Shown here: piece after piece, positions 13,267 through 20,875 of the stretch
How the letters are laid out: each line of letters begins with the position of its first letter
Position numbering within the stretch: position 1 is the first letter of the stretch
IMG/VR virus record: IMGVR_UViG_3300031603_000026
Coordinates: 1 to 25,541 of that record
Reading direction: 5' to 3' (one strand)
Source: a virus
Length of the DNA: 25,541 nt
The notes under the pieces: generated by a model
The model's database searches: none
What the model saw: the letters and a program-made list of their open reading frames with translations, nothing else
What the model was told of the DNA's origin: nothing
Program-made: the position numbers and the translations under genes

Positions 13267-14034
13267 TTAGATAAAGCGTTTTTTTATAAAGCTTTGCCAT
13301 TTTTTTCTATCAAAAGATTTACTCTTTCTCTTAACAGATTTTTCAAAATCAATTTTAATATAATCGTTTCTTCTTGTTTTATTCACAGCAGTTCCTACCG
13401 CAAAAATTATACCCATTACATATACAGGTTTGAGTTTGGCAACCATTGTGTTCGTTGACCAATCATATTCATAATCAAACATCGTTGATATAGATAATCT
13501 AATTTTACCTGCTATGTCTCTTGGTAGAAATTTTGTAAACCAAGTCCTTGATTTGTTATGTTTCTCCATATAATTTTTAAATCTTCTTACTATATATTTT
13601 TCAAAGTTTATTCTTGTAACTGAAAATTGTATCATCTTAGGTATTTGTTTTTTAAATTTAAATCTCTGTTCAAACTTAGATAATCTATTACTAGGATTAA
13701 CAGATGACAATGCATCATTCATCCATTTTTTATGATTGAACTCAAATGTAGCATTAATAGTAGAGAACTTAGTTAGTTTCATATATGGTCTATCGTAAGC
13801 ATCAATTCTCTTAATAATTGCTTCTCTTAATGATTTCATATCTACATTAGAATTTTTTAACATCATTTCAGGAGCAAGATTACTATTTCTTAAACTTACC
13901 ATATAAACTATTCTATATGTTTCACCAACAGCTCTTCCAAGAGTAAAAGACAAATTAACTTGAGAGTAATTTATCTTTTGCTTTTCGTTTTTTTTAGTTT
14001 CAGGTTCTATCCAGAATCCATTTATAAATGGCAT
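13267..14034 (-). CDS. Hypothetical basic protein (255 aa)
   Basis: Unrecognised 255-residue, Lys/Arg-rich protein. The first half has beta-like segments (INYSQVNLSFTLG; ETYRIVYMVSL), the second a hydrophobic stretch VYVMGIIFAVGTAV (about residues 208-221) that could be a buried strand or a weak membrane segment, and a very basic end (KSVKRKSKSFDRKKW). ATG at 14034 has AAGGAG provided by the end of the preceding gene, with three bases between them. It is likely co-transcribed with the 654-aa protein. A virion or DNA-binding role would fit the charge; that is inference. Confidence 0.75.
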   Translation of the reverse strand: MPFINGFWIEPETKKNEKQKINYSQVNLSFTLGRAVGETYRIVYMVSLRNSNLAPEMMLKNSNVDMKSLREAIIKRIDAYDRPYMKLTKFSTINATFEFNHKKWMNDALSSVNPSNRLSKFEQRFKFKKQIPKMIQFSVTRINFEKYIVRRFKNYMEKHNKSRTWFTKFLPRDIAGKIRLSISTMFDYEYDWSTNTMVAKLKPVYVMGIIFAVGTAVNKTRRNDYIKIDFEKSVKRKSKSFDRKKWQSFIKKRFI

Positions 14035-14037
14035 TAA

Positions 14038-16002
14038 TTACTCCTTGTACTCAAGAGTCTGTGTCTTACTTCTTAATTTTTTAAATAAAAACTCAATCTC
14101 ATCAAGATTTCTTTCAGCATTTTCTCCGTCAGCTTCTTTATATTTTTTAACAAGTTTCTTTAACCTAATTTGATCTTTCTTAAGTTGATCGTCATCACCA
14201 TCATAATCTTTTGCTAACATTCCTTTGATCATTTTTTCTATCATTCCAGCATCAATTAAATCATCATCATTTATAGCAACAGAGTTTCCAACTATCTTTT
14301 TAGGTTTGGTTGATTTTCTATCTTTTATTTGAACCAATACACCTTTCATCTTATCAGTTATTTCTTCATCACCTTGTTCTTCTTTATCTTTAAATAAATC
14401 TTGAGCTTCTTTCTTTGCTTTATTCAAATCAGAAATAGAATCATACTCTGAACTTGCAATATCTTTAATTTTTCTGTTGAACTCTTCATCTGATAAGAAA
14501 GCTTTCTTTTTATTTTCTACAGATCTCTGTAATTCTTCTGGTGATTTGAATAGTTTATCTGGAGATTTTAATTCTCCAACTGTAATAAGATTATTTATTA
14601 ATCTATACTTTTTAAGATTAGCATAATCTTCTTTAGAAAGTTTTTTCTTTAAATTTCTTTCAAATCTTTTAATCCCAGCTTCTACTGATTTTTCTGCTTT
14701 AACTAATTTATCTGATTTCTTAAAATATTTAGGGTTGAAAAAATCTTCTTCTTTAAGTTTTTGAATATAATCTTTTATTTTTCCAGTAGGAGCTCCTACT
14801 GATGCTCTCAATTCCCAAATTTTTCTTTCTTTTTCATTGAATTCTACATTATTTTTATCTTTGGAAATCTTATTAAAATGTTTCTTTTTTCTTTCATTAG
14901 CTAAGTCAATTAATTCATCAACTATAGTTATATAAGTATCTCTATAAATACTATCTGGTCTATTAGGTTTTAGCTCGTCCATTATTTTTCTTCTTAGAAA
15001 GTAAAGCCCAAGAGCTGCATTGAATCCGCCATTAGCTAATCTAAAATTTTTATTTTTAGTAAAATCAGTTTTACTTTTTCTCACTTCAATAGCTTCTTTA
15101 AGCCCACTATCACTAGCAACTTCAGATTTTTTATTTTCAGCTCTTTCGGCAGCTGCTCTTTTGGCTATAGTTCCTCTTCTATATTGAACATTCTGTTTTA
15201 CTAATTTATTAATTTTTTTAGCTTTATCTAATGAATCTAATTCATCGTCTGCATCAATAACGCCAATGTCTTCTACATTATCTCTTATCTTAAAATAAGC
15301 TCTTCTTAAATCATCCATAGAATAACTAGCAAACTCTGCTTTCCCTAAATCATAGTTTTTTAAAATTCTTTCTTGAACAGAAGCTGGAATTTTTTTACTT
15401 GTTCTAATTCCAGCTTTAAGGATTTTCATATCTGCTATAGTTTTCTCTTGCTTCTCTATAGCTTCTTTGGAATCTTCAAATTTATCCCATTTAGATCCAC
15501 GAGCTTCAATTTTTCTTCTTCCAGACTCAAGAGATGATTTGAATTGTTCTTTAGTCATTCCAAAAGTTTCAGCACTTGTAAGAGTTTTATTTTTTTTAAC
15601 TGTTCTTTTTATTATTTGATATGGAGCTAAAATATTCTTTCTAAAAGACATTATCTCTTCTATAATTTCATTGCCATATTTTTCATGTATCTGTGACAAT
15701 ATTTCTTTTTGCTTCTTACTTAGTTTATATACAGTAGAATCTTTATCTTTCCCTCCAGCATGACCAATTTCAGCTCTAAGTTTCTCTCTTCCTACTACTG
15801 CTTTTATTTTGGCACCTTTGATTGCTTTATCTGCTTTCCCAACAGTAGCATCAGTTACTTTCTGTAAATTTTTTAGGGAGTTTCTCTTTAGAGTTAAGTA
15901 TGCAAGCATAGGACTCATTGGTAGAAACCCTTCTGCTATAATAACATCTTTTATATTTTCTGTCTCTAATTCTGTAAAAATTATATTTTCCAAGCTAGCC
16001 AT
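14038..16002 (-). CDS. Large Lys-rich helical protein (654 aa), possible virion or internal protein
   Basis: Unrecognised. 654 residues, rich in Lys, Glu and Ala, almost entirely charged helical sequence with coiled-coil-like stretches and few Cys. The N terminus, MASLENIIFTELETE, is acidic and is followed by VIIAEGF at about 20-26; I-x-E followed by G fits the T4 prohead protease (gp21) cleavage pattern. AAGGA precedes the ATG, and 31 bases separate it from the UvsW gene upstream. A packaged or scaffold-like protein is a reasonable guess but no domain supports it. Confidence 0.75.
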   Translation of the reverse strand: MASLENIIFTELETENIKDVIIAEGFLPMSPMLAYLTLKRNSLKNLQKVTDATVGKADKAIKGAKIKAVVGREKLRAEIGHAGGKDKDSTVYKLSKKQKEILSQIHEKYGNEIIEEIMSFRKNILAPYQIIKRTVKKNKTLTSAETFGMTKEQFKSSLESGRRKIEARGSKWDKFEDSKEAIEKQEKTIADMKILKAGIRTSKKIPASVQERILKNYDLGKAEFASYSMDDLRRAYFKIRDNVEDIGVIDADDELDSLDKAKKINKLVKQNVQYRRGTIAKRAAAERAENKKSEVASDSGLKEAIEVRKSKTDFTKNKNFRLANGGFNAALGLYFLRRKIMDELKPNRPDSIYRDTYITIVDELIDLANERKKKHFNKISKDKNNVEFNEKERKIWELRASVGAPTGKIKDYIQKLKEEDFFNPKYFKKSDKLVKAEKSVEAGIKRFERNLKKKLSKEDYANLKKYRLINNLITVGELKSPDKLFKSPEELQRSVENKKKAFLSDEEFNRKIKDIASSEYDSISDLNKAKKEAQDLFKDKEEQGDEEITDKMKGVLVQIKDRKSTKPKKIVGNSVAINDDDLIDAGMIEKMIKGMLAKDYDGDDDQLKKDQIRLKKLVKKYKEADGENAERNLDEIEFLFKKLRSKTQTLEYKE

Positions 16003-16033
16003 TGTTTTTCCTTGTGTTTGGTTATATTTATCT

Positions 16034-17389
16034 TTACAATATTATTTCTATATCTTCAAAACCAACCTTTTTATATAAGTTCTCACGTTGTAAAGAATGT
16101 TTCTCTGTATATTTGTTTCCTATATCCATGAAATCATATACTAAAGCGTAATCCTTACCTTCATGTAACCTCAATGCTCTACCTATCTTCTGTAATACCT
16201 CTATCTTTGATTTCCCACCTGAAGCATTTATTAATGTCTCTATGTTATTAATAGATATACCTTGCTTGAATATATTACTTGCTATTAAGTATTGAATCTC
16301 TCCGGATTTAAATTGTGCTATTGCATCTTCTCTGACTTTGTTACTATCAGTTCCACTTAATACAATAGAATTAGGTATTCTGTCGCCTAAAATTTTTCCG
16401 TGTTCTATTATCTTATACAATATTAAAGTAGGAACATCTTGTTCCAATGCTAATTTAACTATCTTGTCATTTCTGTCTATGTTATTAATTATACATTTCT
16501 CATAAGCACTATCCCATTCAGGAGTAGGAATACAATCTGTAGTTACAAACTTTATCTTTGGTTTGACCATTACTTTATTTTCAATTAACTCCTGAGTATA
16601 TATCTCAGATATAATATCTCCAATGTGTTGTCTAATTGTGGCAAATCTATATTTATCATTTCCATCTGGAGTTGCTGAAAACCCAAAACGATATGGGTAA
16701 GAAGTTAATTCAAAAAATTCTTGGAACTTAGACGCTCCAACAATATGACACTCATCTACAATAACCATATCGTATCCTGTTAATCCACCGAGTTTCTTAT
16801 ATGAACCAATAGTAGAAATCATATTACGTTTTTCTATTTTTGCTTTTCCGTGACAGATTCCGCACTCAACTCCAGATTCATTTAATCTTTGTGCTGTTTG
16901 AGTTGCTAATGAAACGCTATCAACTAATATTAATGTAGGTAAATTTGTTATTTGCATTAAAGCTATAATAATTTCAGTTTTACCGGCAGACGTTGGAGCT
17001 TTAATTATTCCTACATTTGTTTTGAGGATTGCTTTCAATGCTCTGATTTGATGATCTACATAATCAAAATCAGGATTAAAATATTTTCTAAGTTGTTCAT
17101 CTGTCTTTTTAATGTTAATTAGTTTTGTTCTTTTGTCCTGAAAGTCACTTACTGACATATTCTCATCTTTTATAAATAGAATAAGTTCTTGTAAGAAACC
17201 TGATTTAAGAACTAAGGCTTGACCTTTTTGCTTAGCAAAGCAAATGGTCTTAACTTTTCTCTTGTTAAAACCATTTTTAGTCATAGCCAGACTCATATCT
17301 TTAAAAGTGAAGCGAGCTTTAATAGAAATTATCTCATCTTTAGATAAATCTCCAACTGCAATTAATTTATCAGTTGCTAGTATTTTCAA
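16034..17389 (-). CDS. uvsW: UvsW-type SF2 DNA helicase
   Basis: 451-residue SF2 helicase like T4 UvsW, which branch-migrates recombination intermediates, unwinds R-loops and shifts replication from origin to recombination mode. Motif I APTSAGKTEI (131-140), motif II DECH (212-215), motif III SATPDG (238-243) and motif VI QKIGRALRLHEGK near residue 405 are all present, and an N-terminal domain (1-110) precedes them as in T4. The start is TTG at 17389, right after the GroES stop (TAATTG) with no clear Shine-Dalgarno site, so coupled initiation is likely; the first in-frame ATG lies about 30 codons inside and would damage the N-terminal domain. Slightly shorter than T4 UvsW (about 500 aa). Confidence 0.95.
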   Translation of the reverse strand: MKILATDKLIAVGDLSKDEIISIKARFTFKDMSLAMTKNGFNKRKVKTICFAKQKGQALVLKSGFLQELILFIKDENMSVSDFQDKRTKLINIKKTDEQLRKYFNPDFDYVDHQIRALKAILKTNVGIIKAPTSAGKTEIIIALMQITNLPTLILVDSVSLATQTAQRLNESGVECGICHGKAKIEKRNMISTIGSYKKLGGLTGYDMVIVDECHIVGASKFQEFFELTSYPYRFGFSATPDGNDKYRFATIRQHIGDIISEIYTQELIENKVMVKPKIKFVTTDCIPTPEWDSAYEKCIINNIDRNDKIVKLALEQDVPTLILYKIIEHGKILGDRIPNSIVLSGTDSNKVREDAIAQFKSGEIQYLIASNIFKQGISINNIETLINASGGKSKIEVLQKIGRALRLHEGKDYALVYDFMDIGNKYTEKHSLQRENLYKKVGFEDIEIIL

Positions 17390-17707
17390 TTAACTGTAAA
17401 CAGCCCAAACAGATTTCGCAGGAATAATTCCTTTCATTGTAGGGTTAAGCGGATCTGCTACATTTTCAACTTTAAACTGTTGAATATCGTGTTCGTTAAA
17501 AACTATACTATCTCCAACTTCAAATCCACAAGTTTCAAGATCAACATTATTACCAATTGTTTCTACAATTGCTTCATGAACTGGTTGTTTATCTGTTTCT
17601 CCATCAATTAATTCAATACCACCAGAAGTAACTCTTTTCTTCTTTTCAATTTCATCAAATCTAAGTATAATCATTTCACCAATTGCTCTTAATACTTTCT
17701 TTGCCAT
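17390..17707 (-). CDS. 31: GroES/gp31-type co-chaperonin
   Basis: 105-residue Cpn10-fold protein that should form the heptameric lid of host GroEL, replacing GroES as T4 gp31 does for capsid protein folding. The N terminus, MAKKVLRAIGEMIILRFDE, and KKRVTSGGIELIDGET (the mobile-loop region with GGI) match GroES; VGDSIVFNEHDIQQF is the conserved C-terminal barrel segment. T4 gp31 is 111 aa. ATG at 17707 has GAGGAG nearby, inside the end of the upstream endonuclease, with which it overlaps by 19 bases. Its place between recA and uvsW is unlike T4 gene order. Confidence 0.92.
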   Translation of the reverse strand: MAKKVLRAIGEMIILRFDEIEKKKRVTSGGIELIDGETDKQPVHEAIVETIGNNVDLETCGFEVGDSIVFNEHDIQQFKVENVADPLNPTMKGIIPAKSVWAVYS

Positions 17708-18588
17708 TTTATCTCCTCTAATTTTTCTTTTATATCTTCATTATATTTTATTCTTAATAATTTTATTCCATTGTTTTTACAATAAATAGTTTTAATTTCA
17801 TCTCTTTTTCTTACTTTTTTAAACTCTTCTATTCCTCCGAAAAATTTTGTAGGTTTATAATGCTGTTTACCATCATACTCAATACATAAATTATAATCTG
17901 GCAAATAAAAGTCAAAATATAAAAGTCGCAAGTTTTTACACTTAGGAAATGTTTTTTGCTGTTCAAACAAAGTTTCATTTTCTATTAACATTTTCTTTAT
18001 TCGCTGCTCTCCACGACTGCTATTAAAACAGTTTGGACATCCATGACCATTTAAATGGCTATATGGTTTTTGCTCAAACTTCCCATGCTTTCTACAGTTA
18101 ATTATAACTTTTGCCTGTGCATTGTTATAGTCAACCAAACTATAATCATAAGTATTTCCATGAACATCTATAGCATCTTCTATAAACTCTTCTGTAGTTT
18201 TTTTTGAAGTTCCATAACATTTTGGACACCCTCTATTACTTAAATGGTCATTAGGTTTTTGTTCAAATCTCCCATGCTTTCTACAGTTAATTATAACTTT
18301 TGTATGATTATTTTTATAGTCAACTAAATTGTAATCATATTTATTTCCATGAATATTTATAGCATCTTCTATAAATATTTCTGTAGTTTTCTTTTTATTC
18401 CCATAACATTTTGGGCATCTATTTTTCTTTAAATGGTCTTTAGGTCTTTGCTCAAACTCTCCATGTTTACTACAGATAATTTTCACTTTTGTATAATTAT
18501 TCTTATAGTCAACCAAACTATAAGAATAAGTATTTCCATGAATATTTATAGCATCTTCTATAAACTCTTCTGTAGTTTTTCTTGCCAC
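17689..18588 (-). CDS. Homing endonuclease with three zinc-ribbon modules and Vsr-like nuclease (299 aa)
   Basis: Three tandem modules of about 63 residues (4-65, 67-128, 130-190), each TTEEFIEDAINIHGNxYxYS...CxKHG...CPKC; Cys at 39/58/61, 102/121/124 and 165/184/187 with a His beside the first. Such modules are common in phage proteins annotated DUF723 (family name from memory). The C-terminal nuclease has FDFYLPDYNLCIEYDGKQHY (226-243) and NNGIKLLRIKYNED. It begins with GTG sharing a base with the recA stop (TAGTG) and overlaps groES, so it sits in the recA-groES junction without harming either. It is a close paralogue of the gene at 20858-21742. Modules also repeat at DNA level. Confidence 0.88.
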   Translation of the reverse strand: MARKTTEEFIEDAINIHGNTYSYSLVDYKNNYTKVKIICSKHGEFEQRPKDHLKKNRCPKCYGNKKKTTEIFIEDAINIHGNKYDYNLVDYKNNHTKVIINCRKHGRFEQKPNDHLSNRGCPKCYGTSKKTTEEFIEDAIDVHGNTYDYSLVDYNNAQAKVIINCRKHGKFEQKPYSHLNGHGCPNCFNSSRGEQRIKKMLIENETLFEQQKTFPKCKNLRLLYFDFYLPDYNLCIEYDGKQHYKPTKFFGGIEEFKKVRKRDEIKTIYCKNNGIKLLRIKYNEDIKEKLEEIKWQRKY

Positions 18589-19865
18589 TAACTGTCTTTT
18601 TCCATTGCTGATATCATTTCAGAAGTTTCATACTCATCTTCATCTTCAGCTAAATCTCCCAAGTCATTAACTTGAACATGCCTTTTAACTTCTTTCATTC
18701 TAATTTCTTCAGCCTCTAATAAAGTCTGAAATGTATTAATTGTATTCTCTTCGTCTTTAACGATAAGAGGAATAAAATCTTTCTTGTAAAACGAATCATC
18801 ACCATTCCATCCTGCAATAGTATATCTGCTACCAGACTTCTTAGCTAATCCAAAATCTTTCAATAAAGTAAATAGTCCAGAATACTTAATAGGTCCAACT
18901 GCGAAGTCTAATAAAAACCAGCAATTTCTACGTTCAGTTCCAAACCTTGATTTAGTTATCTGTCCTCTAATTGACTTAAGAGAACTACCAAGAGAAGTTT
19001 TTCTTCTCTCTTTTTCAGCAGTCATTTCCTTATCAGATACTTCACCATTTGCTGCTAATTCAGTGAATCTAACTGAAATACTCGGATTATACTCCGCATT
19101 TACCCCTCCAGTTGCTTTCCATGGATCATATATGTTACCAATATTTGTGTATAATTTATTTGTGAAAATAAACGCTATATTTGATTTTTCAAATGCTGTA
19201 TCAAAAGTTCTAAAAAACTGACCAACATTCTGAGATCTAGCACCCATGTCGACGGTTCCACCAAATTCTCTTACTGACTGTAGATTTCCTAATGAATCCA
19301 ATAGTATTAAAATTTTAGCTTCTTTCAATTTAGAGTTAAATTCTAAAGCGTTAACCATCTTTTTTACCTGACGGGTAGCTCCTTCGACGTAATGGTTTTC
19401 TGGGGTATCTGTATTAACTGGAAATTTATTATCTGCAACATCCTCAATCTTACTTGTTTTCTTATTGATCTTGTAATTACCAAAAGTATGTGCCTTTAGT
19501 ATCCTAACTTTTTTAGGATCAACTCCAGCAAATTCAATAAGTTCTTTTGCGTGTCCTCCGCCTTCTGTTTCCAAAATGATAATCATATCTAACTTGGGAT
19601 CTCTCATAACTGTTGCAGCTAATAAAGATTTTCCTGTTCCTGATAACCCATCAAAGGAAGTTATTCTCCCACCAGGAATTCCATAACGGAGATTCTTTGA
19701 CATAGCATAATTAAGAGAATAAACTCCTGTATCATACCAGTGTTTTACTTTTCCATCTATTTTGGATAAGTCAATTACATTTTTAAACTGCGAGTTGATA
19801 AGTTTGTCTAATTCACCAAAGATATCACTACCAGTTTCTTCTTTCTTTGTTTTTGCTTTTGCCAT
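18588..19865 (-). CDS. uvsX: RecA/UvsX-type recombinase
   Basis: 425-residue strand-exchange ATPase. Walker A is GLSGTGKS (73-80), the catalytic Glu is in ILETEGGG (E99), Walker B is ILILLDSLG, and loop residues FTNKLYTNIG follow, in the order of the RecA core. The C-terminal tail is acidic (LAEDEDEYETSE), as in UvsX and RecA. It catalyses D-loop formation for recombination-dependent replication, working with the gp32-type protein upstream and UvsW downstream. ATG at 19865 has GAGGG. An intrinsic terminator or attenuator lies between it and the ssDNA-binding gene. The TAG stop overlaps the endonuclease GTG. Confidence 0.95.
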   Translation of the reverse strand: MAKAKTKKEETGSDIFGELDKLINSQFKNVIDLSKIDGKVKHWYDTGVYSLNYAMSKNLRYGIPGGRITSFDGLSGTGKSLLAATVMRDPKLDMIIILETEGGGHAKELIEFAGVDPKKVRILKAHTFGNYKINKKTSKIEDVADNKFPVNTDTPENHYVEGATRQVKKMVNALEFNSKLKEAKILILLDSLGNLQSVREFGGTVDMGARSQNVGQFFRTFDTAFEKSNIAFIFTNKLYTNIGNIYDPWKATGGVNAEYNPSISVRFTELAANGEVSDKEMTAEKERRKTSLGSSLKSIRGQITKSRFGTERRNCWFLLDFAVGPIKYSGLFTLLKDFGLAKKSGSRYTIAGWNGDDSFYKKDFIPLIVKDEENTINTFQTLLEAEEIRMKEVKRHVQVNDLGDLAEDEDEYETSEMISAMEKDS

Positions 19866-19876
19866 TAATTCCCTCT

Positions 19877-19910
19877 TAATAAAACATGGACACTTTAATA
19901 GTGTCCATGT
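19877..19910 (-). terminator. Terminator/attenuator between ssDNA-binding gene and recA
   Basis: Perfect 11-bp stem ACATGGACACT (19884-19894) with AGTGTCCATGT (19900-19910), loop of five, followed on the minus strand by TTTTATTAA. It lies between the gp32-type stop and the recA ATG. The weak U tract suggests partial termination, giving more ssDNA-binding protein than RecA. Confidence 0.85.
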
Positions 19911-19921
19911 CTATGTTGTGT

Positions 19922-20758
19922 TTAACTGAATTCTGCTAAAATATCATCGATTGCATCAACGTCAGCTTCTTCTTCAACCTTTGCGGGTTTCTTTGAAGTT
20001 GCTGCTTTTTCAGTTTTAGATACTGGAGCAGATTTTGTTTCTGCTGGTTCTGTAGAACTTTCATCAGGATTAAGAAATTCATTAACTGCTTCTTTAAGTG
20101 CTTCCACTGAAGGAAATTCAATTAAAGAACTATAATCCATTCCTTTTACTGCAGTAAGAACTTTTTTAAGATCTTCACGATCCTCAAAAATTGCTGTGAT
20201 GTTTGGATCTGGCATACTATTATCATAGTTTGTTCTTCGACCAGTTCCTTGCTTGTCTATAATAAAATCTCTTCCTTCAAGAGGATGAACAATGTTTCCA
20301 TATTTTCCACCTTTCATTATTCCAAAAAACTTTTTAAAGATAGTCGGTCCAACTTCATAGAACTCAGGTTCGGTAATGGTATTCTCGTCTTTTGCTCTAT
20401 CAACAATTCTAAAAATGTATCTGTCTTTACCAGATAATTCGTAAGCAATTTCTCTTTCCTCAGAATCCCTTTCTCCAATCTTGTAAAACTTTTTAGATAT
20501 TTTACATGCCGGACATGCTTCTGCTTCATGAACATTACCATTTTTATCAGTAAATGTTTGAGCTACACATTCATAAGGAGTTCCGTCTATCCAGTGTGTT
20601 TTGTGGTGGAAATAGGGTAAGATTTCCCCTGCTGATTTTACAGGTGGTAAGAATCGAATGTTATTTTCGTCCGGTTCTGGACTCCAAAAATTTCCGCCTC
20701 CCTTTTTTTGATCACTTTCCATTGCAGCAAGCATTATCGCTGTCTCATTTTTATCCAT
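19922..20758 (-). CDS. 32: Single-stranded DNA-binding protein, gp32-like
   Basis: 278-residue gp32-family protein covering ssDNA in replication, recombination and repair. The OB-fold core begins at about residue 22 (GNFWSPEPDENNIRFLP). A zinc site fits the family: His 51/52/55, then C64, C82 and C85 (ECPAC-like EACPAC), as in T4 gp32 (His plus three Cys). The acidic C terminus (EEEADVDAIDDILAEFS), preceded by a Ser/Ala/Lys linker, is the protein-interaction tail. AGGAG precedes the ATG. It has its own strong promoter with an 80-base leader, heading the recA-groES-uvsW group. T4 gp32 is 301 aa. Confidence 0.96.
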   Translation of the reverse strand: MDKNETAIMLAAMESDQKKGGGNFWSPEPDENNIRFLPPVKSAGEILPYFHHKTHWIDGTPYECVAQTFTDKNGNVHEAEACPACKISKKFYKIGERDSEEREIAYELSGKDRYIFRIVDRAKDENTITEPEFYEVGPTIFKKFFGIMKGGKYGNIVHPLEGRDFIIDKQGTGRRTNYDNSMPDPNITAIFEDREDLKKVLTAVKGMDYSSLIEFPSVEALKEAVNEFLNPDESSTEPAETKSAPVSKTEKAATSKKPAKVEEEADVDAIDDILAEFS

Positions 20759-20791
20759 TTTGTTCTCCTATGCCTTTTGTCGGTTGCCATA

Positions 20792-20841
20792 TTGGGCTAT
20801 TGGACAGTTGGGCTAATTATTTTAAGTCCTATACGGGACTT
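20792..20841 (-). promoter_or_regulatory. Structured leader of the ssDNA-binding gene
   Basis: The expected transcript starts near 20840 and opens with a small hairpin, AAGTCC (20824-20829) with GGACTT (20836-20841). Two TAGCCCAA copies on the mRNA (plus-strand TTGGGCTA at 20808-20815 and 20792-20799) follow, 16 bases apart. T4 gene 32 mRNA is autoregulated through its leader; this could be a comparable site, but I see no proven pseudoknot. Confidence 0.4.
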
Positions 20842-20846
20842 GATTT

Positions 20847-20875
20847 ATTATATCAGATTATTCTTTTTTTGTCAA
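20847..20875 (-). promoter_or_regulatory. Consensus sigma70 promoter, family member E (gp32-recA operon)
   Basis: TTGACA (20875-20870), 17-base spacer beginning AAAAAAGAATAAT, TATAAT (20852-20847), minus strand. The end of the upstream endonuclease gene (LTKKE and its TAA stop) is read straight from the -35 box and spacer. Confidence 0.92.
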
